Positions 55,267 through 63,452 of a stretch of DNA of 64,000 nt are shown one piece after another. Source of the stretch: Cyclobacterium amurskyense (GTDB taxonomy: Bacteria; Bacteroidota; Bacteroidia; Cytophagales; Cyclobacteriaceae); contig NZ_CP012040.1 of NCBI RefSeq assembly GCF_001050135.1, positions 5,473,001 through 5,537,000 on the forward strand, given 5' to 3'. Made by a program: the position numbers and the translations under genes. The notes beneath the pieces were generated by a model. That model did not search any database and was not told the DNA's origin. It saw only the letters and a program-made list of their open reading frames with translations. Positions within the stretch are counted from its first letter, which is position 1. Every line of letters begins with the position of its first letter.

Positions 55267-56392
55267 TAGACGAAAATTCCTCCAAAATTCAGCTAAACTA
55301 ACCGGCCTTACTTTTGCTAGCCCGGTTATTCTTCCTTCTAACTCTAAAGCTAGTACCATAGCCATTGGCAGCTACCAAAGGGACTTGGGAATGAAGTTGT
55401 GCCTTGCCTACTTTTGGGGCATAGAAAAACATAAAACTGCCCTATCCCGGCAAATGGATGTAAGGGGTGCTGTTAGTCCAATACATGCTAATTTGGCTGG
55501 ACTGCCGGGTGAAAAAGACAATTCAAGAAACGTGATCAAGGCCATCAAGAATGTATGGGCCAAAGAAAGTCTTGAATTAAGGGTTGTAGAGGGACCTCCC
55601 TATCTTGGCTTAAAAACCAAACTTGCTCTGTCTGGTCGTGACGAAGAAATAGACAATTTTATCACTTTAATGAAAAATTTATCTCTTGAAGGAATTGATA
55701 CCATCTGTTACAATTGGATGCCAGTGATAAGTTGGGCACGTACTTTTTTAGATAAACCAGGTCGAGGTGGCGCCTTAGTGAGTGGCTTCAATTCAGCGGC
55801 CATGCTCCAAAAGGATCCCATTACAGAATATGGAGATTTAACTCCAGAAACGATGTGGGAAAACCTTGAATATTTCCTTAAAGCAGTTGGACCTGAGGCC
55901 GAAAGGTATGGAATTAAACTGGCCCTACATCCAGACGATCCTCCGGTTGACAATATACAAGGTATACCCCGAATCATTACCTCGGTTGAGGCTTTTAAAA
56001 AAGTCCTAGGGCTTTATCCAAGTGAAAACAATGGCATTACATTCTGTCAGGGTAGTTTTGCATCCATGGGCAGTGCAGATGACCAAGTTAATATACCTGA
56101 AGCCATCCGGTACTTCGGCAAAAGAAAAGCCATTCATTTTGTCCATTTCAGGGATGTAAGAGGAGATAAAAACAATTTTGAAGAGACCTTTCATGACGAG
56201 GGAAAAACAGATATGTTTGCAGCCATGCAGGCCTATCATGAAATAGGATTTACTGGGCCAATACGACCGGATCATGTTCCTACCATGGCTGGAGACAGTA
56301 ATGACAAGCCAGGATATAGCACCATCGGAACCCTATTTGCCATAGGCTATATAAGAGGCTTAATGGAAGGTGTCGGCAAAACCAAGGCCTAA
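55256..56392 (+). CDS. uxuA: Mannonate dehydratase with twin-arginine-like N-terminus
   Basis: 378 residues from GTG 55256 (reads VDNDRRKFLQNSAKL); a TTG at 55229 would extend it, and no ATG occurs before the conserved core. UxuA removes water from D-mannonate to give 2-keto-3-deoxygluconate in glucuronate breakdown. Core motifs: CYNWMPVISWARTFLDKPGR, LALHPDDPP, ITFCQGSFASMG, HFVHFRDVRGDKNNFEETFH, GPIRPDHVPTMAGD (Mn-binding Cys, His and Asp). The start DRRKFLQNSAKLTGLTFASP resembles a Tat signal, odd for a normally cytoplasmic enzyme. Translationally coupled to the CE15 esterase. Confidence 0.88.
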   Translation: MDNDRRKFLQNSAKLTGLTFASPVILPSNSKASTIAIGSYQRDLGMKLCLAYFWGIEKHKTALSRQMDVRGAVSPIHANLAGLPGEKDNSRNVIKAIKNVWAKESLELRVVEGPPYLGLKTKLALSGRDEEIDNFITLMKNLSLEGIDTICYNWMPVISWARTFLDKPGRGGALVSGFNSAAMLQKDPITEYGDLTPETMWENLEYFLKAVGPEAERYGIKLALHPDDPPVDNIQGIPRIITSVEAFKKVLGLYPSENNGITFCQGSFASMGSADDQVNIPEAIRYFGKRKAIHFVHFRDVRGDKNNFEETFHDEGKTDMFAAMQAYHEIGFTGPIRPDHVPTMAGDSNDKPGYSTIGTLFAIGYIRGLMEGVGKTKA

Positions 56393-56521
56393 AAGCAATT
56401 TTAATGCTTCACTTATATCGACTGAAAACTCCTAATAAAAAAATTCCAACATCATTCAATTCAAAATCCTTAACATTACTTAACCTATATATTTTTTTCG
56501 CAATTAGTGAATCTTTTATTA

Positions 56522-56733
56522 AACCCGGATTATCTATTAGGATTTCTCCGCCCTGATAATGTCAGGGGTGAAGCCTGTCCCGTGTTTACGGGAAGTGGTG
56601 TAATCACAATAAAATCAGGCTATTTGGAGACTGAGTCATAGCACCGCTATGGTGAAGTCGAAAATAGCAACGAAGTGACTGATTTTAAAGTGATTCCATC
56701 ACGTAATAGAAGGTCTATTGCATATTTCGGGTT
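56522..56733 (+). repeat. Palindromic MITE-like repeat, copy 6
   Basis: Full length, AACCCGGATTATCTATTAGG to GCATATTTCGGGTT, with both side hairpins. Compared with copy 1 its stem has AATCAC/GTGATT in place of AATCG/CGATT, GCTATTT/AAATAGC in place of GCTGTTT/AAACAGC, and GACT/AGTC in place of GATT/AATT: changes on both arms that keep pairing. It occupies half of the 430-base gap after uxuA; nothing else is seen there. Confidence 0.88.
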
Positions 56734-56821
56734 AAACAATATATTCAATACTTATTGTACGGTAGAATAGCTTATCAATGGTCTATTCTTATCATTTATA
56801 GTAATAAATTAAAACTTTTAT

Positions 56822-58402
56822 ATGAATCGCTGGTTAAAATATTTTCTTCTATTTATAGGTGCCATTTTATTGATAGCTCTAATTTACGGAACCTACCAAT
56901 TTCGTGACAGGCACAAGGGATACGACTTGAACTTGTCTTTGATGAATGAAGGTAAAGGTGAATTATCTGCAGGCTTTGCCATTGCAGACATAAGCCCTGT
57001 TGGTTTTGACACCTGGGAAGATGCTAATAACGATGCAAGATTCAATGAGTCCGATGGGGACCATTACAATGACCTCAATGGGAACGACAAATTTGATCCT
57101 ATTTGGTTAGCAGGCTTTCAGCAAAACAGACCGGCATCGGGAATCAATGACCCTTTATGGGCAAGGGCCATGGTTTTAAATGATGGGAAAATCAAATTGG
57201 GTCTATGCGTTATTGACATGATAGGTTTTGGCAATGATGAGGTACTAACGGTCAGAAAAAGAATTCTTGAACAAACAGATCTAGATCATGTAATCATCAC
57301 TAGTACTCATGTGCATTCCTCTCCGGATATGATGGGCATGTGGGGACCGGATCCATTCACGCGAGGCGTCGATGAAGGTTACAAAAACCTGGTCTTTGAC
57401 GGGATTGTGTCCTCTGTATTGGAAGCTTACAACAAACAAAAACCTGCTTATTTAAAATTCGCTATTAATGAAAGTGACGCCGCACCACTTGTCGGCGATA
57501 CCAGGGCACCGGAAGTATACGATGCTGCCATTAGATTAATGCAGGTAGTGGACAAAGACACGCATAAGACTTTAGGAACAATTTTGAACTGGGGCAATCA
57601 TCCCGAAACCCTTTGGTCTCAGAATACTTTGGTAAGTTCTGATTTCCCTCATTATTGGAGGGAATACATGGAAAAGGGAATTGTGTACAATGACTCTGTT
57701 TACCACGAAGGATTAGGAGGGGTTTCTATATTCCTCAATGCCGCCCTTGGAGGACTAATGACCACTAGGCCAAGCGACCCATTGCTCCACCCCTACTCAA
57801 AGGACACTTTGAAAGAGGCAACTGTAGAAAAAATTGATGCACAGGGGATGGCGCTCGCTAAAATAAGCTTTGAAACCATGGAAAAAGGCATGGATACTGT
57901 GTACAATAGCAGCTTGGCTTTACGTGCCAAAACTGTAGCACTACCTATGGTAAATAAATTATTTAGGCTTGCCTCTTTTATTGGGGTTTTTGATCGTGGA
58001 TTTGTCTCTTGGGGAAAGGTAAGGTCAGAAGTAAACGCATGGAAACTAGGCCCTGCAACTTTTGTACATATTCCAGGTGAACTGTATCCAGAGATCCTCA
58101 ACGGCGGAGTAGAAGCTCCGGAAGGCGCTGATTTTGGCATAGCTCCAGTAGAAGTCCCTGCCATCAAAAGTCAAATGCCAGGCAAATTTAAATTCTTTAG
58201 TGGAATGGCTAATGATATGATTGGGTATATTGTGCCCAAAAGCCAGTGGGATGAAAAACCTCCTTTCACTTATGGAAGAGATAAAGCACCCTATGGAGAA
58301 GTTAATTCACTAGGCCCTGAAACAGCTCCTATATTACATAGGGAGACTTTGAAGTTACTCAATGACCTATCAAAAACAGCTTCCTCGCTAGAGAGGAACT
58401 AA
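56822..58402 (+). CDS. Neutral/alkaline ceramidase-like hydrolase, membrane-anchored
   Basis: 526 residues. An N-terminal membrane segment (YFLLFIGAILLIALIYGTYQ) is followed by GELSAGFAIADISP, the opening motif of the neutral ceramidase N-terminal fold, then SINDPLWARAMVL-like and VIITSTHVHSSPDMMGMWGP with zinc His residues, ILNWGNHPETLW and GPATFVHIPGELYP. Residues about 60-98 carry Asp/Asn-rich calcium-type loops (DANNDARFNESDGDHYNDLN). The family hydrolyses amide-linked lipids; sphingolipids occur in Bacteroidota, so ceramide is possible. The periplasmic or surface site is inferred from the anchor. Confidence 0.8.
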   Translation: MNRWLKYFLLFIGAILLIALIYGTYQFRDRHKGYDLNLSLMNEGKGELSAGFAIADISPVGFDTWEDANNDARFNESDGDHYNDLNGNDKFDPIWLAGFQQNRPASGINDPLWARAMVLNDGKIKLGLCVIDMIGFGNDEVLTVRKRILEQTDLDHVIITSTHVHSSPDMMGMWGPDPFTRGVDEGYKNLVFDGIVSSVLEAYNKQKPAYLKFAINESDAAPLVGDTRAPEVYDAAIRLMQVVDKDTHKTLGTILNWGNHPETLWSQNTLVSSDFPHYWREYMEKGIVYNDSVYHEGLGGVSIFLNAALGGLMTTRPSDPLLHPYSKDTLKEATVEKIDAQGMALAKISFETMEKGMDTVYNSSLALRAKTVALPMVNKLFRLASFIGVFDRGFVSWGKVRSEVNAWKLGPATFVHIPGELYPEILNGGVEAPEGADFGIAPVEVPAIKSQMPGKFKFFSGMANDMIGYIVPKSQWDEKPPFTYGRDKAPYGEVNSLGPETAPILHRETLKLLNDLSKTASSLERN

Positions 58403-58418
58403 GCTATTAAAGATTAAT

Positions 58419-58874
58419 ATGAACAGCAAAACACAATCGGTAGAGGCCTATCTTGATGAAATCCCTGATAAAAGAAAGGAAGCTTTTATAAAATTGCGAG
58501 AAGTAATTAACTCAAACCTTCCTGAGGGTTTTGAAGAAACCATGAGTTATGGTATGATTGGCTATATTGTTCCCCATAAACTTTATCCAGCTGGGTACCA
58601 TTGCAACCCCAAATTGCCCCTACCCTTTGTAAACTTAGCCAATCAAAAGAATTATATAGCGCTATACCACTTAGGGATCTATGCCAATGAGGAATTATTG
58701 AACTGGTTTACAACTGAATACTCAAAGTTCAGTACTACCAAACTGGACATGGGTAAAAGCTGTATTCGCTTCAAAAAAATGGACAAAATACCCTATGAAT
58801 TAATAGGGAAACTAATGGCAAAAGTGAGTACGCAAGAGTGGATAAGCACTTATGAGAATAGCATAAAAAAATAG
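58419..58874 (+). CDS. DUF1801 (YdhG-like) protein
   Basis: 151 residues. The family pattern is visible: TQSVEAYLDEIPDKRKEAFI, LREVINSNLPEGFEETMSYG, MIGYIVPHKLYP, KNYIALYHLGIY, DMGKSCIRFKKMDKIPYELI. These small proteins (similar to frataxin-fold YdhG/YjhB) are cytoplasmic and have no assigned biochemical role. It follows the ceramidase-like gene by 16 bases and ends in a shared terminator. Confidence 0.88.
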   Translation: MNSKTQSVEAYLDEIPDKRKEAFIKLREVINSNLPEGFEETMSYGMIGYIVPHKLYPAGYHCNPKLPLPFVNLANQKNYIALYHLGIYANEELLNWFTTEYSKFSTTKLDMGKSCIRFKKMDKIPYELIGKLMAKVSTQEWISTYENSIKK

Positions 58875-58900
58875 GGCTGGAAAATTTCCAACCCTATTTT
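58867..58900. terminator. Bidirectional terminator between DUF1801 gene and gapA
   Basis: AAATAGGG..GGAAA pairs with TTTCC..CCCTATTT; A runs on the left and T runs on the right serve both converging genes. The left arm overlaps the DUF1801 stop. Confidence 0.8.
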
Positions 58901-58926
58901 CAATAAATTCTAAAGCCTAAGGCTTA

Positions 58927-59931
58927 TTATTTTTTTGCAATGTATTGCAACAAGTCTACTACTTTGTTAGAGTATCCCCATTCGTTGTCATACCATGCAA
59001 CCAATTTCACAAATTTGTCACTTAACTGGATTCCAGCACCTGCATCAAATATAGAAGTTCTTGGGTCACCGATAAAATCATTAGAAACAACTGCATCTTC
59101 AGTGTAACCCATGATTCCTTTTAGTTCTCCATCAGCCGCTTCCTTCATTTTGGCACAAATCTCTTCGTAAGTAGCACCTTTTTCCAATCTTACAGTTAAA
59201 TCTACTACAGATACATCAGGAGTAGGAACTCTGAAAGACATACCAGTCAATTTACCATTCAATTCAGGGATAACTTTACCTACAGCTTTAGCTGCACCAG
59301 TAGAAGAAGGGATGATGTTTTGTCCAGCACCTCTTCCGCCTCTCCAGTCCTTCATAGAAGGTCCGTCAACAGTTTTTTGAGTTGCAGTAGTAGCATGTAC
59401 AGTAGTCATTAATCCTTCTACGATACCCCAATTGTCATTCACCACTTTTGCAAGAGGAGCAAGACAGTTAGTAGTACAAGAAGCATTGGAAACAAATACC
59501 ATGTCAGAAGTATATGTACCTTCGTTCACGCCCATAACGATCATCGGCGTATCATCTTTTGAAGGAGCTGACATTACTACTTTTTTAGCACCTGCATCAA
59601 TATGACCTTGTGCTTTGTCTTTGGTTAAGAATAAACCTGTAGATTCTACAATGTACTCTGCACCTACGTCAGACCATTTCAAATCAGCAGGGTTTCTTTC
59701 AGCCGTAACTCTGATGGCGTTGCCATTCACTATTAATTGGCCATCTTTAACTTCCACATCACCTTTAAATTGGCCATGGGTAGAATCATATTTTAGCATG
59801 TAGGCCATGTAATCTACATCAATCAAATCGTTGATGCCTACAATTTGAATATCTTCTCTTTCCTGTGCAGCACGGAAAACGAGTCTTCCTATCCTACCGA
59901 ATCCATTGATACCTACTTTAATTTTTTCCAT
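58927..59931 (-). CDS. gapA: Glyceraldehyde-3-phosphate dehydrogenase
   Basis: 334 residues, type I. NAD site GINGFGRIGRLVFRAAQERE, catalytic Cys in SNASCTTNCLAP (about 150), the His in VHATTATQKTVDGPSMKDWR, and SSTGAAKAVGKVIPELNGKL; ends with WYDNEWGYSNKVVDLLQYIA. The Asp/Asn choice near residue 34 (GINDLID) fits NAD specificity. Codon use is strongly biased, as expected for a highly expressed glycolytic gene. Single gene with a promoter element at 60024-60031. Confidence 0.98.
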   Translation of the reverse strand: MEKIKVGINGFGRIGRLVFRAAQEREDIQIVGINDLIDVDYMAYMLKYDSTHGQFKGDVEVKDGQLIVNGNAIRVTAERNPADLKWSDVGAEYIVESTGLFLTKDKAQGHIDAGAKKVVMSAPSKDDTPMIVMGVNEGTYTSDMVFVSNASCTTNCLAPLAKVVNDNWGIVEGLMTTVHATTATQKTVDGPSMKDWRGGRGAGQNIIPSSTGAAKAVGKVIPELNGKLTGMSFRVPTPDVSVVDLTVRLEKGATYEEICAKMKEAADGELKGIMGYTEDAVVSNDFIGDPRTSIFDAGAGIQLSDKFVKLVAWYDNEWGYSNKVVDLLQYIAKK

Positions 59932-60023
59932 AATGTTGATTGTCTATTCTATGGTTTATAAGATTACTATTTTTTACTGTCCACCGCTTTGGAAATAATA
60001 TGAAGTTCTAGTGCTGAACAATT

Positions 60024-60031
60024 CAAAATTA
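60024..60031 (-). promoter_or_regulatory. Minus-7 promoter element of gapA
   Basis: On the minus strand TAATTTTG matches TAnnTTTG, about 93 bases before the gapA ATG. No clear TTG at the normal spacing. Confidence 0.45.
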
Positions 60032-60175
60032 GCCAATAGTGCCATTTGATCTTTCCTTCCGAAATTTTCAATGGTCAAATTTATAAAAATTAAATTTATC
60101 ATTGAAATTTTGTTTTTGAATAGTTGTAAAAACTTAACATTTATCCAACAAACCTACCGTTCTGAATTTTTATCT

Positions 60176-60183
60176 TAATTTTG
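60176..60183 (+). promoter_or_regulatory. Minus-7 promoter element of the transporter gene
   Basis: TAATTTTG, 22 bases before ATG 60205. It overlaps a TTG (60181) that could otherwise be read as start, which favours ATG 60205. Confidence 0.45.
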
Positions 60184-60204
60184 AGCCTCACACTTAAAAG
60201 ATTT

Positions 60205-61116
60205 ATGGAAGAATTAGATCAAATGCAGATCAATTTTGGGGAAGGTTCTTTACTATTGATGAACATATCCCTAGCTGTAATTATGTTTGGCGTTGCCCTT
60301 GAAATCAAACTTTCAGATTTCACTTATTTATGGACAAACCCAAAATCATTTTTTTTAGGGATTATCTCTCAATTTATACTATTGCCATTTTTAACTTTAT
60401 TATTGGTATTCGCACTTCAACCCACTCCTAGTGTTGCTTTAGGAATGTTCCTAGTAGCCGCATGTCCGGGTGGTAATATTTCAAATTTCCTAACCAATTA
60501 CAGTAAGGGTAATAGTGCACTGTCTGTAAGTCTTACGGCATTTGCCACTTTAAGTTCTGTAATACTAACTCCATTTAACTTTGCATTATGGTCAGGCATG
60601 TATGAGCCGGCTGCCCTTCTATTAAAAAGCATAAGCCTTGATTATGCCGATGTATTTGAGACAGTAGCTTTGATTTTAGGAATTCCATTAATTTTAGGAA
60701 TTTATGTCAACAATAAAAAAGCCCAAATGGCCCAAAAAATGGCTAATATCCTTAAGCCCATTAGTGTTGTCATTTTTATAAGCATTGTTATCATTGCATT
60801 TTTTAGCAATTTTGACCTATTCATTAGGGTTATAGGATGGATTTTTGGCCTTGTTTTAATGCATAACCTTATTGCTTTAGGTTCAGGCTACAGTATATCG
60901 AAAATATTTGGCCTTAACCTTCCCGACACTAAAACGCTAACAATAGAAACAGGCATTCAAAATTCCGGCCTAGCCCTTGTTTTGATTTTCAACTATTTCG
61001 ATGGATTGGGGGGAATGTCGATTATCGCAGGATGGTGGGGGATTTGGCACATAATATCAGGGTTAACAATTGCTATGCTATGGAAAAAATACAACTATGT
61101 GGCAAAAACTATTTAA
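60205..61116 (+). CDS. Bile acid:sodium symporter family transporter
   Basis: 303 residues from ATG 60205, nine or ten membrane helices. Family marks: IMFGVALEIKLSDFTYLWTN, FLVAACPGGNISNFLTNYSK and SLTAFATLSSVILTPFNFAL (sodium site crossing region), and ETGIQNSGLALVLIFNYFDG. Bacterial members (ASBT/YocS-like) carry organic anions such as pantoate or other carboxylates with sodium; bile acids are unlikely as natural substrate. It overlaps the next gene by 20 bases. Confidence 0.9.
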   Translation: MEELDQMQINFGEGSLLLMNISLAVIMFGVALEIKLSDFTYLWTNPKSFFLGIISQFILLPFLTLLLVFALQPTPSVALGMFLVAACPGGNISNFLTNYSKGNSALSVSLTAFATLSSVILTPFNFALWSGMYEPAALLLKSISLDYADVFETVALILGIPLILGIYVNNKKAQMAQKMANILKPISVVIFISIVIIAFFSNFDLFIRVIGWIFGLVLMHNLIALGSGYSISKIFGLNLPDTKTLTIETGIQNSGLALVLIFNYFDGLGGMSIIAGWWGIWHIISGLTIAMLWKKYNYVAKTI

Positions 61117-62122
61117 TAGCCTATTGAACCGATGGGTTAAAATTGCCCTATGGTTTTACTTTTCTAAAATTGAGGTAAAGGGCAAATGGAAACCTTATAA
61201 AAATAACCCTATTGTTATTGTATCAAACCATCAGAATGCCCTATTGGATCCATTGTTGATCGCAACCTATATCGATCTTAAACCTCATTTTCTATCAAGA
61301 GCTTCTGTATTTAAAAATCCCATTATAGCCAAAATATTGACTTTTATCCGGATGGTTCCCGTCTATAGAATCAGAGATGGTTTTGGAAGTATACAAGGAA
61401 ATAAATCAAGCTTTTCATTTTGCGAATCCGTCTTACAGAAACAAGGGAAAATTCTCTTATTCCCAGAAGGAAACCACAGCCTCAAGAGGCAGGTAAGACC
61501 TTTAAGTAAGGGATTCACAAGAATTGTAGCTGGGGCATTAATGCAGGATCCTGAAATGGATTTGAAAATTCTACCCATTGGCCTAAACTTCCAAGCCCAC
61601 CAAAAATCTGGCACAAAGGTGCTGCTAGAAGTGGGAGAACCAATAGCCGCAAAAGAGTATATGGGCCAAGAGAAAGCCTTGGTGAGAAAAGTGCAAAATG
61701 AATTACAAAAATTGACACTGCATCTTCCTGAAGACAATTATGAAAATGCCCTTATTAAGCTCCTCCGAACCGACACTGATCTCACTACCTTCCGGACAGA
61801 TAGTACACCTACCACCTCAAAACCAGTAGTTAGACAAAAAAATGCTCATCCAAAATGGAAAAATCGCTTGTTTAAGGCCATGCATTTACCTCTATGGCTA
61901 GTGTGGGCATGGATAAAACCTAAAATAAAAGACACCGTGTTTTATGGTACGATCAAATTTTGTCTGGGCTTGGTCGCTACCCCTATTTATTACCTCTTGG
62001 TTTTTATTTTAATTTATTCCTTTGCTTCTCTAAACACAGCTATTGTTTGTATCTTGCTTATGCTTTTAAGCTTAAAGATCAACCGAAATTGGTACAATGA
62101 AGGAGAAGAGGCGTTGATCTAA
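61097..62122 (+). CDS. Acyltransferase of the PlsC superfamily, membrane-bound
   Basis: 341 residues from ATG 61097. HX4D motif NHQNALLDP, FLSRASVFKNPIIAKILTFI, and FPEGNHSLKRQVRPLSKG are acyltransferase blocks I to III; ILPIGLNFQAHQKSGTKVLL is block IV. The last 80 residues contain two or three hydrophobic segments (FCLGLVATPIYYLLVFILIY, AIVCILLMLLSLKI), more than in ordinary PlsC, like the glycerol-3-phosphate/lysophospholipid acyltransferases that have a C-terminal anchor. Starts inside the transporter gene, so the two are coupled. Confidence 0.88.
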   Translation: MWQKLFNSLLNRWVKIALWFYFSKIEVKGKWKPYKNNPIVIVSNHQNALLDPLLIATYIDLKPHFLSRASVFKNPIIAKILTFIRMVPVYRIRDGFGSIQGNKSSFSFCESVLQKQGKILLFPEGNHSLKRQVRPLSKGFTRIVAGALMQDPEMDLKILPIGLNFQAHQKSGTKVLLEVGEPIAAKEYMGQEKALVRKVQNELQKLTLHLPEDNYENALIKLLRTDTDLTTFRTDSTPTTSKPVVRQKNAHPKWKNRLFKAMHLPLWLVWAWIKPKIKDTVFYGTIKFCLGLVATPIYYLLVFILIYSFASLNTAIVCILLMLLSLKINRNWYNEGEEALI

Positions 62123-62158
62123 TATTGTTTGAATTAGTAGTGATTTCAAATTTAATCT

Positions 62159-63040
62159 ATGTCAAATCTATCATTGATTATCGAAGAAAGGGCAGCTTCT
62201 ATCGGAAGTTTTTTGGTAGGGAGATTATTACCTTTTGCACAGAAAAGAGCAGTAGGCCCATTTGTATTTATCGACCATATGGGGCCTGTGCAATTGGATA
62301 AAGGGCAAAACCTGGATGTACCACCACATCCACATATAGGACTTTCTACCCTCACCTTTTTATTTGAAGGGTCTATATTGCATAAAGACAGTTTGGGTAC
62401 CTCCGTAGAGGTCAAACCAGGTGAAGTGAATTGGATGACCGCAGGAAAGGGTGTAGTCCATTCGGAAAGAACCCCAGATTACCTTAGAAAAGTGGACAAA
62501 AAGCTTCATGGATTGCAAATATGGGTAGCTCTACCGAAAAATCTGGAACAAATGCCTCCCTCCTTTTCACATATCTCCGCAGATGAGATTCCTGCATGGG
62601 AGCAAGATGGTGTCCAAATGAAATTGATCGCTGGCAAAGCTTTTGGCAGGAAATCACCTGTACCCACCTATAGTGATTTGTACTTTTTAGAGATAAAGAG
62701 CAGTAAAGAAACTACATTGAATATTGGAGATGATTTATTTGGGGAAAGTGCACTATATATCCTAAGTGGGGAGATAAGTTCCGAAGGGAATACCTACGGA
62801 CCTAAACAATTATTGGTAGCAAAGGATAGTAAAATATGCACTTTTACTATAGGGGAAAATACCACCGTTTACCTTTTTGGCGGCGAACCTTTTCCTGAAG
62901 AACGATTCATTGAATGGAACTTTGTCTCGTCAGACAAGGAATTAATCAAAGCAGCCAAATTAAAATGGCTTAACCAAACTTTCCCGAAAGTATCAGGTGA
63001 AACAGATTTTGTTCCTCTTCCTCAAAAAGGCAAATTCTAG
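62159..63040 (+). CDS. Pirin-family protein
   Basis: 293 residues, bicupin. The pirin motif is complete: VGPFVFIDHMGP, DVPPHPHIGLSTLTFLFEG with the iron His residues, and VHSERTP; second half has LHGLQIWVALPKNLEQMPPS. Pirins bind iron; some act as quercetinases, others as regulators. The second cupin is less conserved, as usual. Single gene. Confidence 0.93.
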   Translation: MSNLSLIIEERAASIGSFLVGRLLPFAQKRAVGPFVFIDHMGPVQLDKGQNLDVPPHPHIGLSTLTFLFEGSILHKDSLGTSVEVKPGEVNWMTAGKGVVHSERTPDYLRKVDKKLHGLQIWVALPKNLEQMPPSFSHISADEIPAWEQDGVQMKLIAGKAFGRKSPVPTYSDLYFLEIKSSKETTLNIGDDLFGESALYILSGEISSEGNTYGPKQLLVAKDSKICTFTIGENTTVYLFGGEPFPEERFIEWNFVSSDKELIKAAKLKWLNQTFPKVSGETDFVPLPQKGKF

Positions 63041-63173
63041 TTTTAGGCTTGTCTCATCAATTCCCGTAAATTCAAAGGATAATTGAATGAAGACTACTGA
63101 ATAGACAACTATCCACTCTGAAAAGCAATTTGTAAATAGTAGTTTGCTAGCACAAAGATTACAGGTATATTTG

Positions 63174-63386
63174 AACCCGGATTATGTAATAGAATTTCTC
63201 CGCCCTGACAATGGTCAGGGGTGAAGCCTGTCCCGTGTTTACGGGAAGTGTTGCAATCGCAAGAAAATCAGGCTGTTTGGAGATTTTAGCATAGCACATC
63301 TATGGTGAAATTGAAAACAGCAACGAAGTGACTGATTTTAAAGCGATTTCAGCATGTAATAGAATGTCCATTGCATATTTCGGGTT
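63174..63386 (+). repeat. Palindromic MITE-like repeat, copy 7
   Basis: Full length with both side hairpins, from AACCCGGATTATGTAATAG to TTGCATATTTCGGGTT. One apex base change (CACATCTATG in place of CACCGCTATG). It fills much of the 412-base gap between the pirin and carbonic anhydrase genes, 66 bases before the latter. Confidence 0.88.
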
Positions 63387-63452
63387 GATGGTTGTGCACC
63401 TTGATATTAATTATTCACTAAGGTTGTAAGGTAGGCGATAAAAGGTAACACT

